Of a DNA stretch of 64,000 nucleotides, positions 21,626 through 32,393 are shown piece after piece. Under the pieces are notes generated by a model. That model saw only the letters and a program-made list of their open reading frames with translations. It was not told the origin of the DNA and made no database searches. Numbering within the stretch: the stretch's first letter is position 1; each line of letters begins with the position of its first letter. Source of the DNA: Vitrella brassicaformis (lineage: Eukaryota > Sar > Vitrellaceae). Position numbers and translations under genes: made by a program. Location: the NCBI GenBank assembly GCA_001179505.1, contig CDMY01000520.1, positions 215,592 through 279,591 of the forward strand, given 5' to 3'.

Positions 21626-23384
21626 ATGAAGCCTCCTCGGGTGTTCGGCCACGTCGACAGGCTGAGTCGTGCCCTTCAGCCGCCGCGTGTCAACATCCGA
21701 GCGTGCCTCGCGGCTACGGGCATCTCACCGACGCTTGAGGCCAACGAGCTCATACAGAAAGCGCAGGTAGGCACAGAGCTCTGGTTTTGTGAGTGCCTAC
21801 CGAGTGCATTGGCTCGTGCGGCTTGTGTGTCAACCAGAATGACAGCACGAGCGCATCTTCACAGCAGCTGTTCCGCTTCAGTTTTGGCAAAAGCCCGTTC
21901 TCTGTGCCCCGAGGTCAGCAGGAGACGAGGCAGCCACGCAGCAGCACACGTCTGATGTGTCATGCTTCATGGTGGGTGCAGTGCTTCAGGAGTCGCTGCG
22001 TCAGAACGTGCATCAGAACAGCTACCTGCCGGTGATGGGCCTGCCCAAGCTGCGAGAGGCCATCGGTGCGGCGCACGGCCGCCCGATGGAGGATGTGATC
22101 ATTGGGCCAGGCAGCAAGGTCAGCACCGTGTGTCACAAAGACAAAGAGTGTTGGTGGCACTGCCTTGTCGATGTCTGCTGTGTGTTTCCTTCCCCAACAG
22201 GAGCTCCTTTTTCTGAGCCTGTTTGCCGTGTACCCTCCTGCGACGGTCTTCCTGCCGGTGCCCTCGTGGGTGAGCTACTTCCCCCAAGCCATGATGTCCG
22301 ACCACCACGTGCACTGGGTCAAGACGCGACTGGTTGACCGTTTCGTCCCGTCGTCACACGCCCTTGACATGGCCTTCAGCACAAGCAAGATCGGCAAGGT
22401 TTTGATCCTCAACTACCCAAACAACCCCACGTGAGCAAATGAGATGACGGCGGGGGCGACGCGTTACACTTGTGTGTGTCCGTTTGTGGACGTGCAGTGG
22501 GTGCAGCGCCTCCCCTGCTCAGCTGCAGGCCATCGCTGCTGTGTGCCGGAAGCACAAGGTCCTGGTCATCAGCGACGAGGTACGGTACGCCGACCGCCAT
22601 ATCAGTCGCAACAAGAGCATCACAACACACATATGTTCTGTCTGGCTGCATGTAGGTGTACGCCCACACGACACACTACTGCGGGTCGGCGACGTCGCTC
22701 TTCACCCACCGGCCCCCATCCATCGAGGAGTACTACCCAGAGGGCACCATCGTCACCAGCAGCATCAGCAAGGCATTCGGCGCTGGCGGCTGGCGCCTCG
22801 GCTATGCCTTCCTCCCAGAGGGCCTCTCGGCCGTCAAGAACGCCATCTGCGCGGCTGCGTCCGAGACCTACTCGGCTGCGTCGGCGCCGATCCAGCATGC
22901 GAGTGTGAGCGCCTTTCTGCCGTCACGCGAGCTTGACCTGCTGGCCCTCCGGCAGCGGCAAATTTTGCGTCTTACCTCCCGGATGGTCATGAAGACCCTC
23001 AAGGACGCGTGCCCCTCTGCGCTCGCGCCGCCCCCCGACGGTGCCTTCTACATGTACATTGACTTCTCGCTGAGCCCCCGCGCGAAGAGAGAGGGCAACG
23101 ACATGGCATCTGCGGAGGTCTTCGCGCGAGTGCAGAAGGAGACGGGTGTGGTGCTGCTGCCGGGCAGTGTGTTCGGCGAGTACCCGAGCAACCCCTGGAC
23201 GGCGAGACTCGCCTTCGTGGATTTGGACGGCGAGAAGGCGCTGAGTATGCTGGAGGGGCGGGAGGAGAACCTGGACAAGGAGATCGAGGGGGGCAGGCTG
23301 GATGAGCTGTGCGAGGGGGAGGGCGGGTGGGGGGTGCACATGAGAGAGGGCGTGAGGCGGCTCGCTGAGTACATGAATTCGTGA
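21626..23384 (+). CDS. PLP-dependent aminotransferase, class I/II, 464 aa
   Basis: Exons 21626-21766, 21838-21913, 21982-22118, 22201-22430, 22498-22579 and 22656-23384 sum to 465 codons. Fold-type I aminotransferase landmarks are all present: YLPVMGLPKLREAIG, VILGPGS-like VIIGPGSK, the substrate/PLP segment LILNYPNNPTG, the PLP-binding Asp/Tyr of VLVISDEVYA, and the Schiff-base lysine in SSISKAFGAGGWRLGY (Lys about 261). C-terminally there is GAFYMYIDFS and an Arg-containing PWTARLAFVD segment that would bind the substrate carboxylate. The family transfers amino groups between amino acids and 2-oxo acids; exact substrate (Asp, Ala or aromatic) cannot be decided here. No clear organelle leader; probably cytosolic. 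Residues 420-464 are an acidic, helical extension. Confidence 0.92.
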
Positions 23385-24014
23385 TGACGATGCTACATAC
23401 ATAGCAGCCAGACAGAAATTCGTGAGGATCTATCTACCCATGTATCTGCTGTGTCCGTCCGGTGTGTATGTATATGCGAGACAGACAGAATTGGTGAGCC
23501 AGAGAGAATGAGCGAGTGAGCGGGGGCGGGAGGTGAGCGATGAGTGTGCACGTGCATTTAATGCATTTATGGTGCCTATCCCTGCTTAGCTGAGTGTTCG
23601 TGCCTGCGTGTGCGAGTGTGTGTGTATTCATATGTATGTGTCGGGTCTGGCTTGCGCTCTCTGCGCGAGCCAGACTCGGCTGATTGATTTCGTGCCGCTG
23701 AGGGTGTACAATATGCTTCATTCGTGCCTGTTGGAGAGTGCATACAGGGATGAGGGCGCCTGGGGGGACTCCCTGTCCATTTGCGATCGATGTGTGTTGG
23801 GGTCGGGTCGACGCCTGACGATGATCTTTTTTGTGGCCTATGTTTAGAGCCTTCTACATATACTTGTGCAGACACCGTGTGCATATCTGTATATCTAATC
23901 AATCTGTGAAGCCAACCGTCTCACGGCCGTCTCACCTTCCGGCCCCCTTATCGCCCCCACCTGCGAAAAATCGAAAGGAACTTGCTTTGAAAGCAGCACT
24001 GGCAGCAGATAACC
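23385..24014. other. Intergenic region between tandem + genes
   Basis: Holds the aminotransferase 3' UTR and the promoter of the thioredoxin-fold gene. No gene is supported. Confidence 0.45.
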
Positions 24015-25431
24015 ATGCCCGGCATCATCCACATCACCGATGAGCGTGCCTTGGATGCCCTCAAGGGAGAAGCATCTCTCCTCGTCATCGAATTCGGGAA
24101 GTCCTTCCACCAAACGCCGCCGAAGCTCGAGGCCCTCAGCCATGAGTACCCCACCGTCACGTTCTGTAAGGTCGACGTCGACAAGCTGGCTCAACTCGCA
24201 CAGGACCTCGACATCGGAACGCTGCCCACATTCCATCTGATCAGGGGAACCTCAGGCGAGAAGGTCGCTGAGCTGAAGGGATCGGACGAACAGAAGCTCA
24301 GGAGGCTGATAGAGGTGCACGCAGCCAGGCCCTCTGCTAGCACTGACAGCATGATCGTGCCAATCGAAGCGCCTGTGGCCATTGACTCCCCGCGAGCGCC
24401 GTCGGTACATCCCAGTGAGCTGAATGTGCCGGACATTGTGGATGAGGAGGGGGGCGGCGAGTGGTCCCCAGCCTCCTGCCAGTCAGCCTATGAGCAGGGG
24501 AGGCTGGATACGGTCAGCATCCGCTCAGAGGACATGAGAAACGCCAGCTTTGCCGAGCATGAGGGGGAGAAGATGCTCGACGCGGCTAAGGTGAGACGCC
24601 GGGAGAGAGGTGACAGACAAACATGTGTCTGATTCATTTGCCTGTGTCTGTGTCTGTCTGTGTGTGTGGTCAGCTGTCGCGGCCTCCCTCGCAGGCATCG
24701 AACATCTCCTACTTCCCCGAGGACAATGACTTCCACTCAAAGTACAAGAGGATGAAGCTGCTTTTGAACGAGAAGTACGCGAGAAATGGCCTGCCTCGAA
24801 ACACCCACCACAAACAGCCACCCTTGTTCACGTGTCTTCACATCATGCAGGGAGCGTGAGCTCAAGACGCTGAGACAGGCTGCACGAAGGGTGGGCAGCG
24901 ACAAGCATTAAACACTTGCCCTGTCTCCATTGTCGTTTGTGTCGCCGTGGCAAGACAGGAGCGTCAAGCCCTCTCATCGGCTGGTGGAGTGTCCCAGTCG
25001 TTCGATGACGTGTCGTCAATGCCCCGGGACGGCAGCGCAAGAGGAGACCATGCATTCCAGCCCTCAAAGTCGAGGAGGTCAAGCAAGATCGAAGAGGTAC
25101 GTGGGGGGTCGACAGGAGAGATGCGAACGTGTCATTGATGTGTCTCTGTCTCTTTGTCCGTCTGCAGGGTGTGAAGTGGTTGGGGAGTAAGCTGAGCAGC
25201 AGCACGATCATGATCCAAACACTCATCGAAAAACACAAAGACTTCCTGGTACGTACGGGCGTGGCAAGTCATTGTGTTTGTGTCTGGTGAGGTGATGTTG
25301 AAGTCGTCCGTGCTTTGTGTCCGTCTCAGCAACCAATGCACCGCATGGCCATCCTGCTGGCAATTTGTGGGACAGCAGTGACCGTCCCAGTCGTATTGTA
25401 TGTGTTGCGGGAGCAGTGGGCCCTCGGGTAG
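24015..25431 (+). CDS. Tail-anchored thioredoxin-fold protein lacking the CxxC, 345 aa
   Basis: Exons 24015-24590, 24674-24774, 24851-24890, 24959-25096, 25168-25248 and 25330-25431 sum to 346 codons. Residues about 1-105 follow the thioredoxin pattern: ASLLVIEFGKSFHQTPPKLE, VTFCKVDVDKLAQLAQDLDI and GTLPTFHLIRGTSGEKV with the cis-Pro of LPTF. The WCGPC site is replaced by FGKSFHQTPP, so redox catalysis is unlikely. An acidic/Ser-rich linker and a helical region (KYKRMKLLLNEKERELKTLR) follow. The last ~35 residues hold a hydrophobic helix (MAILLAICGTAVTVPVVLYV) nine residues before the stop, a tail anchor. It is likely a membrane-bound scaffold or phosducin/TMX-like protein; partner unknown. 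Confidence 0.82.
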
Positions 25432-25719
25432 CATAATAGACACGGTAACAGAGCACTTGCTTCTGCCGACAGATGATCCATTATCCGTCCATTTCGTGCG
25501 CTGTAGTGCTTGTCGTGTCTGTCTCTGCATGTGCATGAAGACGCGCCTCATCCCACTGGCAGCCCTATCTGTGTATCATGGTCCGTTTTGTGTGCTCAAA
25601 GCTTTCAATACTCGTCGTCTTGTATCACGAGTACGGAAGCACCCACCCAGCCGAGACATGCAGTTCGAATGAGACATCCATGCAACACACGAGTGTCCTG
25701 GTCAGTCAGGTGGGGCCCT

Positions 25720-26170
25720 TCAAGCTTGGATCAGCTCCTTGCTTTTCACTTTGACCATAGCATACAAGTCAGACCTGACAAAGGGACGGACACGTCTCCA
25801 GTGCACCGAGCCTATCTCATCGCCCACTAATGCATGTACCTACCTGGTGAAGAAGCGTCCTGCGAACTCGAGGAGATTGTCAGGTTTGTACTCGAGTGTC
25901 TGCTGCACGAAGGTGCCGATCAGATGCTTCAGCTCGGGGTGGGCGCGGAGGTACCGCTCGTTCTGCATGTGCATGCGGACCTATACCGTATGTATGGGAA
26001 GGAATGAGCCACGCAGAAGACGGCCCGTATGTGATAATCATGCCCGTATGTGACGACCTCGGCTTTGAACTTACTTTGTCCTTATCGAGCTGCTCTTGTT
26101 GTGGCCTGGTCAGGGTGGTTGGTGCACCAGAAGGGGACACACCCTGCGGCTCTGGCTGCTGGGAGTCCAT
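25720..26170 (-). CDS. RIIa (D/D) domain protein, RIIAD1-like, 95 aa
   Basis: Exons 26170-26075, 25980-25844 and 25774-25720 sum to 96 codons. After a Pro/Ser N-terminus comes LTRPQQEQLDKDK, then a dimerisation/docking helix pair: NERYLRAHPELKHLIGTFVQ and LEYKPDNLLEFAGRFF. This is the RIIa pattern (YLR-HPEL, KPDNLLEFA), and length and flanks match the animal RIIAD1 family (about 90 aa). RIIa domains dimerise and bind amphipathic helices of A-kinase anchoring or ciliary proteins, commonly in axonemes (established knowledge of the family); a role in this organism's flagellum is inference. Its stop converges on the thioredoxin-fold gene 288 bp away. Confidence 0.88.
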
Positions 26171-26318
26171 GATGAGATGGGTGGGGGCTAGCATGGGGGT
26201 CGGGCGTCTCGAGACGCATGCAAGCTTCTTCCCTCCCTTCCACTCCCATTGATGAGCCACCTTATGCAGGGTGTCTGTGCGCATCGGACATGTAGATGGA
26301 TCAACCAGTGAGTCCACG

Positions 26319-29300
26319 TCATCGCGGCGATGAGTCTGCACTACTGATCGAAATCGATATCCTCCTTTTCTTCTCCGTCGACCCCTCAGTCAGGCTCTGG
26401 CAGCCCGCCAGCAGCTGATCAAGCGTCACCTCCTGGTCAGATCTCAGCTTGCCAGAGACTTTTTCAATCTCGAAGATGCGCCATGCCACGGCAGCGCAGA
26501 TGGGAAGGAGGTAGGCCAAGCACTCGATGTCCTCCTCGATGAAGGGCACGTTGGGGATGCGGTCGGCGTCGAGCGAGAGGGAGGAGGGGGGCGAACGGGC
26601 CGTGGGGTAGGACGACTGCGTCTTGTCTATCAGCTGAATCACACCAACAAGGCGGGTCTGCAGCTCATGCGGGGAAGAGACATGATGCATGCATCATTGC
26701 ATGACGTCTCTCGCCTTTTCCCCTTCGAACGTACCCGCTGGATCTTGCCCTGGCTAATGAGCATGTATCTGGGCTGTCCCGTCTCCGCTGACTTGTCGCC
26801 TTTGTCCTTGCCCTTATCCCCCTCCCTCCCACTCTTGTCGTCCCCCGCATCCTTCCTCCCGTTGTGCTGCTGTCGCTGCTGCTGCGCGTGCGACCTCATA
26901 TCCTCAAACAACATCGGCCCCAGCAGCATGTTGCCGTCGCGATGACGGCTGGACTTGCCCCTCCTGGCCACCCCATCCACAGTGGGGTCCAGGTAGGGAT
27001 CGAGAGTGAGGTCACTCGACAGAATGATCTCTCTCCGCTTGACAGCCTGACCGATCAGTCCCCTGTCTGCGGCCAGCCGTGGCGGCCGCCTCCGTGCCGG
27101 CAGGTTGGTGGACGCATCGAGCATGGGGTCGATGTCGAAGAAGGAGAGCCGCTGCTTGTTGACGGCTGATGGGAGGAGGGCTGAGTAGTGCTGGGCGGGT
27201 GACAGGAGGAGACAGTTCTCCCTGTCATACCAGAACAGGACGCGCACACGCTTGACGCGAAAGAACGTCACGAAGGTCCGCTTGATCTGCATGTTTCGGG
27301 GAGGAATCCAGCCATGTGCATGAAAGGAGACATGGCTCGTGCATCAGCCATCCTTACGGTCTCTTCCAAGTCGGCCAGTGTGGTGGATGCCTCGAGGAGG
27401 GCCGCGAGCTCCAGGCACTCAGCCAGCCTCTTTCGTGACTGTTCAAGCACTGTCTTCTGCACGAGGCGGCTGAGGCAGTTGCTCATGAGGGTCCCCTGCA
27501 TCTCCAGCACACCCAGGTCAGACCGGCTGAAGGGAGCCTGCTGCAATCACCAGGGACAGAAATGAAATGTGTGTATGCAAATGTGTAACATTCCGCCATC
27601 CTCGCCTCACGTGTCCGGTGGGTGATGATGCAGAGAAACGAGAAGATGATTGTCTGCTCAGCTGCCCCTTCATCGGACTGCTGTCTGAGAAGAAGGCACG
27701 CAGGAGCATGCCAGCCAACGGATGATATCAGACCAGAATAGGGTGTCTTCTTGTCTGACCCTTGTCGACGCCTCCCCCTCCTCCCCCCGGGCCCATGGTC
27801 ATCATGCGATTCAGCGACTTCCAAGGCAGGGGCGACGAGGGAGTGGCAATTACCTGCAGCACCGCCAGAAGACCCTTCGCCGGAGGAGGAGCCCCAACAT
27901 TGAGGAGGCCCTTCTTGCGCTTCTTCCCAGTCAGCTTGAGCCGCAACTCCTGCTTGCCCTTGCCCGAAGGGTGGTCACCTTTCATGTGCCGAACGACCAA
28001 AGGGATGGCCATCACGTTACCGCGCACATAGGGGAGGGATGCGGAGAGGTCGGAGAAGCGCGGTTCGATGACTGAGTGCCCCAGGACGGCCGACTGCTTC
28101 TCCCGCTCCTTGTCGAGGTCGCTGACGATCCGGTAGACCTGCAGCGGGAGCTTGCCGTCCTGCCCGTCCATGTAGTAGACGACATCATGACCGGCCGTCC
28201 GATGGGGCTCCACGGCGCACCGCAGCTTGTCGTGGATAAGATACAGCGTGCCTTCGACAGAGCTGCGGCCCATGATGCTCCCGACAGACTCCAGAATGGT
28301 CTGGAACGCGTCTTTGAAGGACTGCGACCGATTCAGGGCCTGGCCGAACTGCGTCGTCCTCTGCAGAATCATCTCGCTGAGGGCCCCACCCGTCCCGCCT
28401 CTCTCGGTTTGTCCACCCGACTCCTGCCGCCGCAGCACCGATCCCTGCCGCCTGAATGCGATGGTACTCTGGTGCCTCAGCTGCGGCTCAGACCTGCTGA
28501 TGGTGAGGGAAAGTTTCTCAGGGGTGGGTGAGGAGGGGCTCTCGTCCTCCGACATAGTGCGGCCTCCTGTGGGAGAGGGGGGAGGGCTGAGGCGCTGACT
28601 GGTGGCACTCCTGACCGTGGTGAGGTTGGTCGCCGATCCGGGCGATGCGTCCTCTGCCTCCTGCTCCTTCAGGTCGCCGCTGATGGGGAAGATGTCTGGT
28701 GCGCTGAACTTGACATGCAACGACGGCTCTTCCCTTTTGGGCAGCTCGAGAGACAGCCATGGCAGGGAGCTGGATAAGGGGATGTCTCCGGGGGGATTGG
28801 GGGCCTTGGACGGGACAGACGCCGGGGCGTCGACAGGCAGCAGCTGGGCCACGTGGCGAGAGTGACCTGCGGAAACACCGATGTCACGACACACGTGATG
28901 TCGTCGTAAACAGGTACAGGATTGTATGTTGCTCACGTTTGATGGCGTCGAAGACTCGCTGGAGCTCTTCCGGATCATCTAACTTGGCCCTCTTGATGAT
29001 GCCTGCAAAATGGAAAGCAATCCTTGTCCGCGGTAGACGTGGTCAGTAGCCGTCTGCGCTGCCTACCTTTGAGAGCGGCGGACTCGACTTTGTGTTTGCG
29101 GACCTGGCCGGACAGTAGCTGCAGCTTCTTGGTCAACTCACGAACCGCCTGTCTCATTTCCCCCACATCGCTTGCTTTGATCCGCTCGTCGATGTCCTCC
29201 ATGAGGCTCGACGACGGCAGTGCATCCCCTTTCTGCTCTTCCTCCCGCTCTGTCTCGGTGTCTTGCTGCAGCTGCAGCTTGGCCTCCCAGTCCTTGAGCC

Positions 29301-30043
29301 GTCGGTGTTGTGACGGGACCTTTCGTCGGGGTCGAGATCGTTTGCGCGAGACAGGTGATCTGCGGGTCAGCTTCTCGATTCTGAGAGAACGGGAGAAGGT
29401 GTCGACTATGTGAGGCGTGGTGTCTCTTGGTTGCGTGCCTTTCGTGTTGCGCCTTGATGATTTGCATCAGTTCTTGTACCAGCCCCTCCTCCTCGGTGAC
29501 CGGCTCCAGTGGTGGCTCGATTGCGCCCTCCTCCGGACCCTCAGCTTGCACTGTTGCTTGACTCCTCTGCTTGCTCTCGCCTCCTTCTGCACCCTTGGCA
29601 TCGCTCTTCCTGAGTGTCGTCACCCGCACCACCTCCGCCAAATTATCTGAGCGAGGCGTCTCACGCTTGGCTGCCCGGGCCGATCTGGGCGGACTATCCC
29701 GCTTTGGACTCTTCTCAACCAGCGGCATGCCTGCTTGGTCTTTGAACAGAACGCCATCCTCTTTGCTGTGCGGGGTCTTCTGTGGTTGCTCATATGCTTG
29801 GGGTGAGATTTGCCTGAGGGTCGGCAGGGGCTTTGGCACTCCACGGCGTGCCGAAGAGGGTGCCTCAGGGGACGGTGTGCGGCTGCGGGCATGGTCAAGT
29901 GGACCACCAAACACCAACTCCTTCCCGACGACTGCACAAAACCATCACGCTGCATTGCACATGAAGTGTTCTCCTCCTTCTCATGGCTTACGCGAGAAGT
30001 TTCGTGATGTTTTCTTGCGTAACGACATTGCTGATCGGGACAT
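26319..30043 (-). CDS. Tandem GAF-domain protein with coiled coil, about 1059 aa
   Basis: Exons 30043-29992, 29931-29439, 29380-29067, 29002-28937, 28866-27760, 27684-27611, 27540-27358, 27286-26735 and 26657-26319 sum to 1060 codons. Residues 1-300 are disordered/basic with a coiled coil (MRQAVRELTKKLQLLSGQV). GAF-A spans about 490-745 (SFKDAFQTILESVGSIMG, KGLLAVLQVIATP, APFSRSDLGVLEMQGTLMSN). GAF-B spans about 764-1015 (RVKRVRVLFWYDRENCLLL, LAADRGLIGQAVKRREII, TRLVGVIQLIDK, PFIEEDIECLAYLLP). GAF pairs bind cyclic nucleotides or other small ligands in PDEs and cyclases, but no catalytic domain follows here. The second/third exon junction needs a GC donor (29438); the alternative is a different exon end. 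Start is 103 bp from a divergent gene. Confidence 0.8.
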
Positions 30044-30146
30044 AGCGAGGAGGAAGGGGAAAGGGGGAGAGGGAAAAAATGGAACCGATGAAGGCGAGCT
30101 TTGTCCCCGCTGGGGGGCGTGGGGGCGCGCATGCACCTTCTGCAAG
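30044..30146. promoter_or_regulatory. Compact bidirectional promoter, 103 bp
   Basis: Only 103 bp separate the start codons of the GAF protein (30043, leftward) and the coiled-coil protein (30147, rightward). The segment is purine-rich on the + strand; no TATA box was recognised. Confidence 0.4.
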
Positions 30147-32043
30147 ATGATGCACAATCCCCACGAGCCGTATGTCTTCCTGCGCAAGAAGAAGGTCGAC
30201 CGCTCACGCGACGCATCGCACTCCCCCACTGCTCGAAAGACGCCCCACTACCGCCGCAGCACCAGGAACCGCAGAAAAGACTACGACAGTGAAAGCCCTG
30301 ACCATGACACTGACAGCTCACAAGACTCTTACACGAGCCCCCCAAGAGCGCCAGAGCCAAGAGCACGGGTCGAGGAAGAGATCGTCCCCGAGCCCGGCAC
30401 TACGTCGTCTGTCAAGCTTCCAGACGCGCCACTGGCACGTGGGGTCACCGTGTCGTTCCGAGTCGGCGAGCGAGTGAGCCCTGACTCCAGGATCGACAAG
30501 AAGAAGAGGAGAAGAGCGAGCAGAAGGGCGACCCAATGGCATGCCGCCAGTGCCCAGTCGCAGAGCGATGTGTCCGTGTCAGCCGACAAGAAGAAGCTGC
30601 TGTCCTTCCACAAGAACCTCACCGAGAGAGAGAGCCTGAGGGAGCAGGTGCGTGTTCTCCAGCAGGGGTGCAGAGACCTGGAGGAGCGTCATCAGGCCTT
30701 GAAGCGGGAGGCGGTTGAGAAGAAGGCTGAGTGTGAGGGGCTCAGACGACAGCTGGCGGACACGCAGGCTGCATTGGCGGAGAAGGATCACAGCCTGGAG
30801 GAAATGAAGGTACCGAACATGCATGTCTCGAGACATATACACACCACGCCAGTGCTGCTTCTCTCCTTGGTATCAGGGGCTTCTCGAGGACACTCGCGCC
30901 CAGAACGTTGCCCTGCAGACGCATTACGATGACCTCGTCCTCGAGTGCAGCCAGCCAGAGTGCGTTACGGTAGTTGAAGCCAGGCAACAGTTGGCGCCCC
31001 CTGAATGTCCCTTTATCTTTTGTCAGGTCTGATACCCGTGCCGACGTGGTTACCCTCGACTCGTTTCTGGATCTCAACAGTCCATCGGGCAGTGCGTCCA
31101 AGTCGCCCACGCGACGTTTCCGTGCGTCATGGCCCGGGGGAGCGTCTTTCTTGATGAGCTCAGCTGTGAGAACAGAGACCTGCAGCAGCGGATCGATCAG
31201 CTCGAGAGAGAGAACCAAGGTCAGCGAGAAAAGGAGCCGCCACAACAATGTCACACTGCTGAGACATGATGTTGCCTTCAGTGTTGCGACAAAGGAATGT
31301 TGTAATGGCCAAGGCGGCCGTCGATGCTCACGACTCTGTCTCCCTGGGAACCAGCGCAGAAGGTGGGGAGTGAGACGCACACATGGACTGCACTCAAACG
31401 TTGCGCCTCTGTCCGTTGCCAGGAGAGGCTGCAAGGTCTTTGTGTCCTCGGCAGGTGTGCCTTCTCCCCTGCATCCGTCTGCTCCACCGGCGGACAGACT
31501 CGGGGCCGCACTGACGGAACTGCAGGCGGAATGCAGCCGACAGCAGACGGACCTTGGAAAGGTTTTCGATATCCGGGACCGGCTGAGAGCGGAGAATGAG
31601 GACCTCAAGACACGCTGCGCTGAGCTGCAGGATGTAGTCGACAGGATGCGCAAGAGCATCGCAGGTGGGTGCCACGATCCATGTCTCCTCTCCCCATTCG
31701 TCTCCACGTCTCTCTCTCTCTGTCTCTGTCTCGCCGCACATTATGCATTGCAGAGCCAGCCTCCACACGTGCATCTTCACGGTCCATATGTTGGGGCCGG
31801 CCCTGCACGGGTGCTCGTTTCGACGCAATCAAGGCAATGTGCTGCCCCACCGGCGTCGTCCGCCGGAGACAGGACAGCAAGGGCAATGAGTACTATAGCA
31901 TCTATGACGACTATGGGGAGAGCGAGAGTGAGGGTGAGATGGAGGGCGAGGAAGAGGGGCAGGAGCTGGCAGAGCTGAATGACCCGTCTAAGCCGCCCAG
32001 TCCTGCACAGAGTGCAACTAGTGCTGCCAAGGCGAATGTGTGA
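30147..32043 (+). CDS. Coiled-coil protein of unknown function, 464 aa
   Basis: Exons 30147-30809, 30877-30969, 31081-31219, 31455-31664 and 31754-32043 sum to 465 codons. The N-terminus (MMHNPHEPYVFLRKKKVDRS) leads into an Arg/Ser-rich disordered region with basic clusters (DKKKRRRASRRATQW). From about residue 150 long heptad-like helices appear: ESLREQVRVLQQGCRDLEER, EGLRRQLADTQAALAEKDHS, ENRDLQQRIDQLERENQ and RAENEDLKTRCAELQDVVDR. The C-terminus is strongly acidic (EGEMEGEEEGQELAEL). Such proteins are typically cytoskeletal, basal-body or scaffold components; no specific family was recognised. The third exon's start at 31081 is chosen because it is the only AG that keeps phase. Confidence 0.72.
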
Positions 32044-32393
32044 CGTGTGCTGTAGGCCATGGCATTGTGATATTTGTTTGTGGCGTGGAAACAATCAATC
32101 AATGGGATTTTGGACTTCTCTTCTGCCTGCTGTTATGTCGGTCGCAAGCAATTCATCACTATATATATGTGATAAGCCGAGAAAAGAGCGTCTGTCCTTC
32201 TTCCATGGCATGCATACACGGCAGCAAATGGCCAACCACTGTCTGTCCAGCCCCCTCGTCCCCCTTCTACACTGGTCCAGCAAGGCGTACACCAACACCC
32301 ACACCCACACACAAATGTGCAATGCAAACCCACAAACCGACTGACTGACATGCAGCGGCGCAGCAGCAGTGAGTGTGCCCCTCCCTCTTCTAT

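Noticed and set aside
28076-28531. 151-codon + strand frame opposite the GAF gene
   Set aside because: Antisense of a GAF-coding exon; no motif or splice support of its own.
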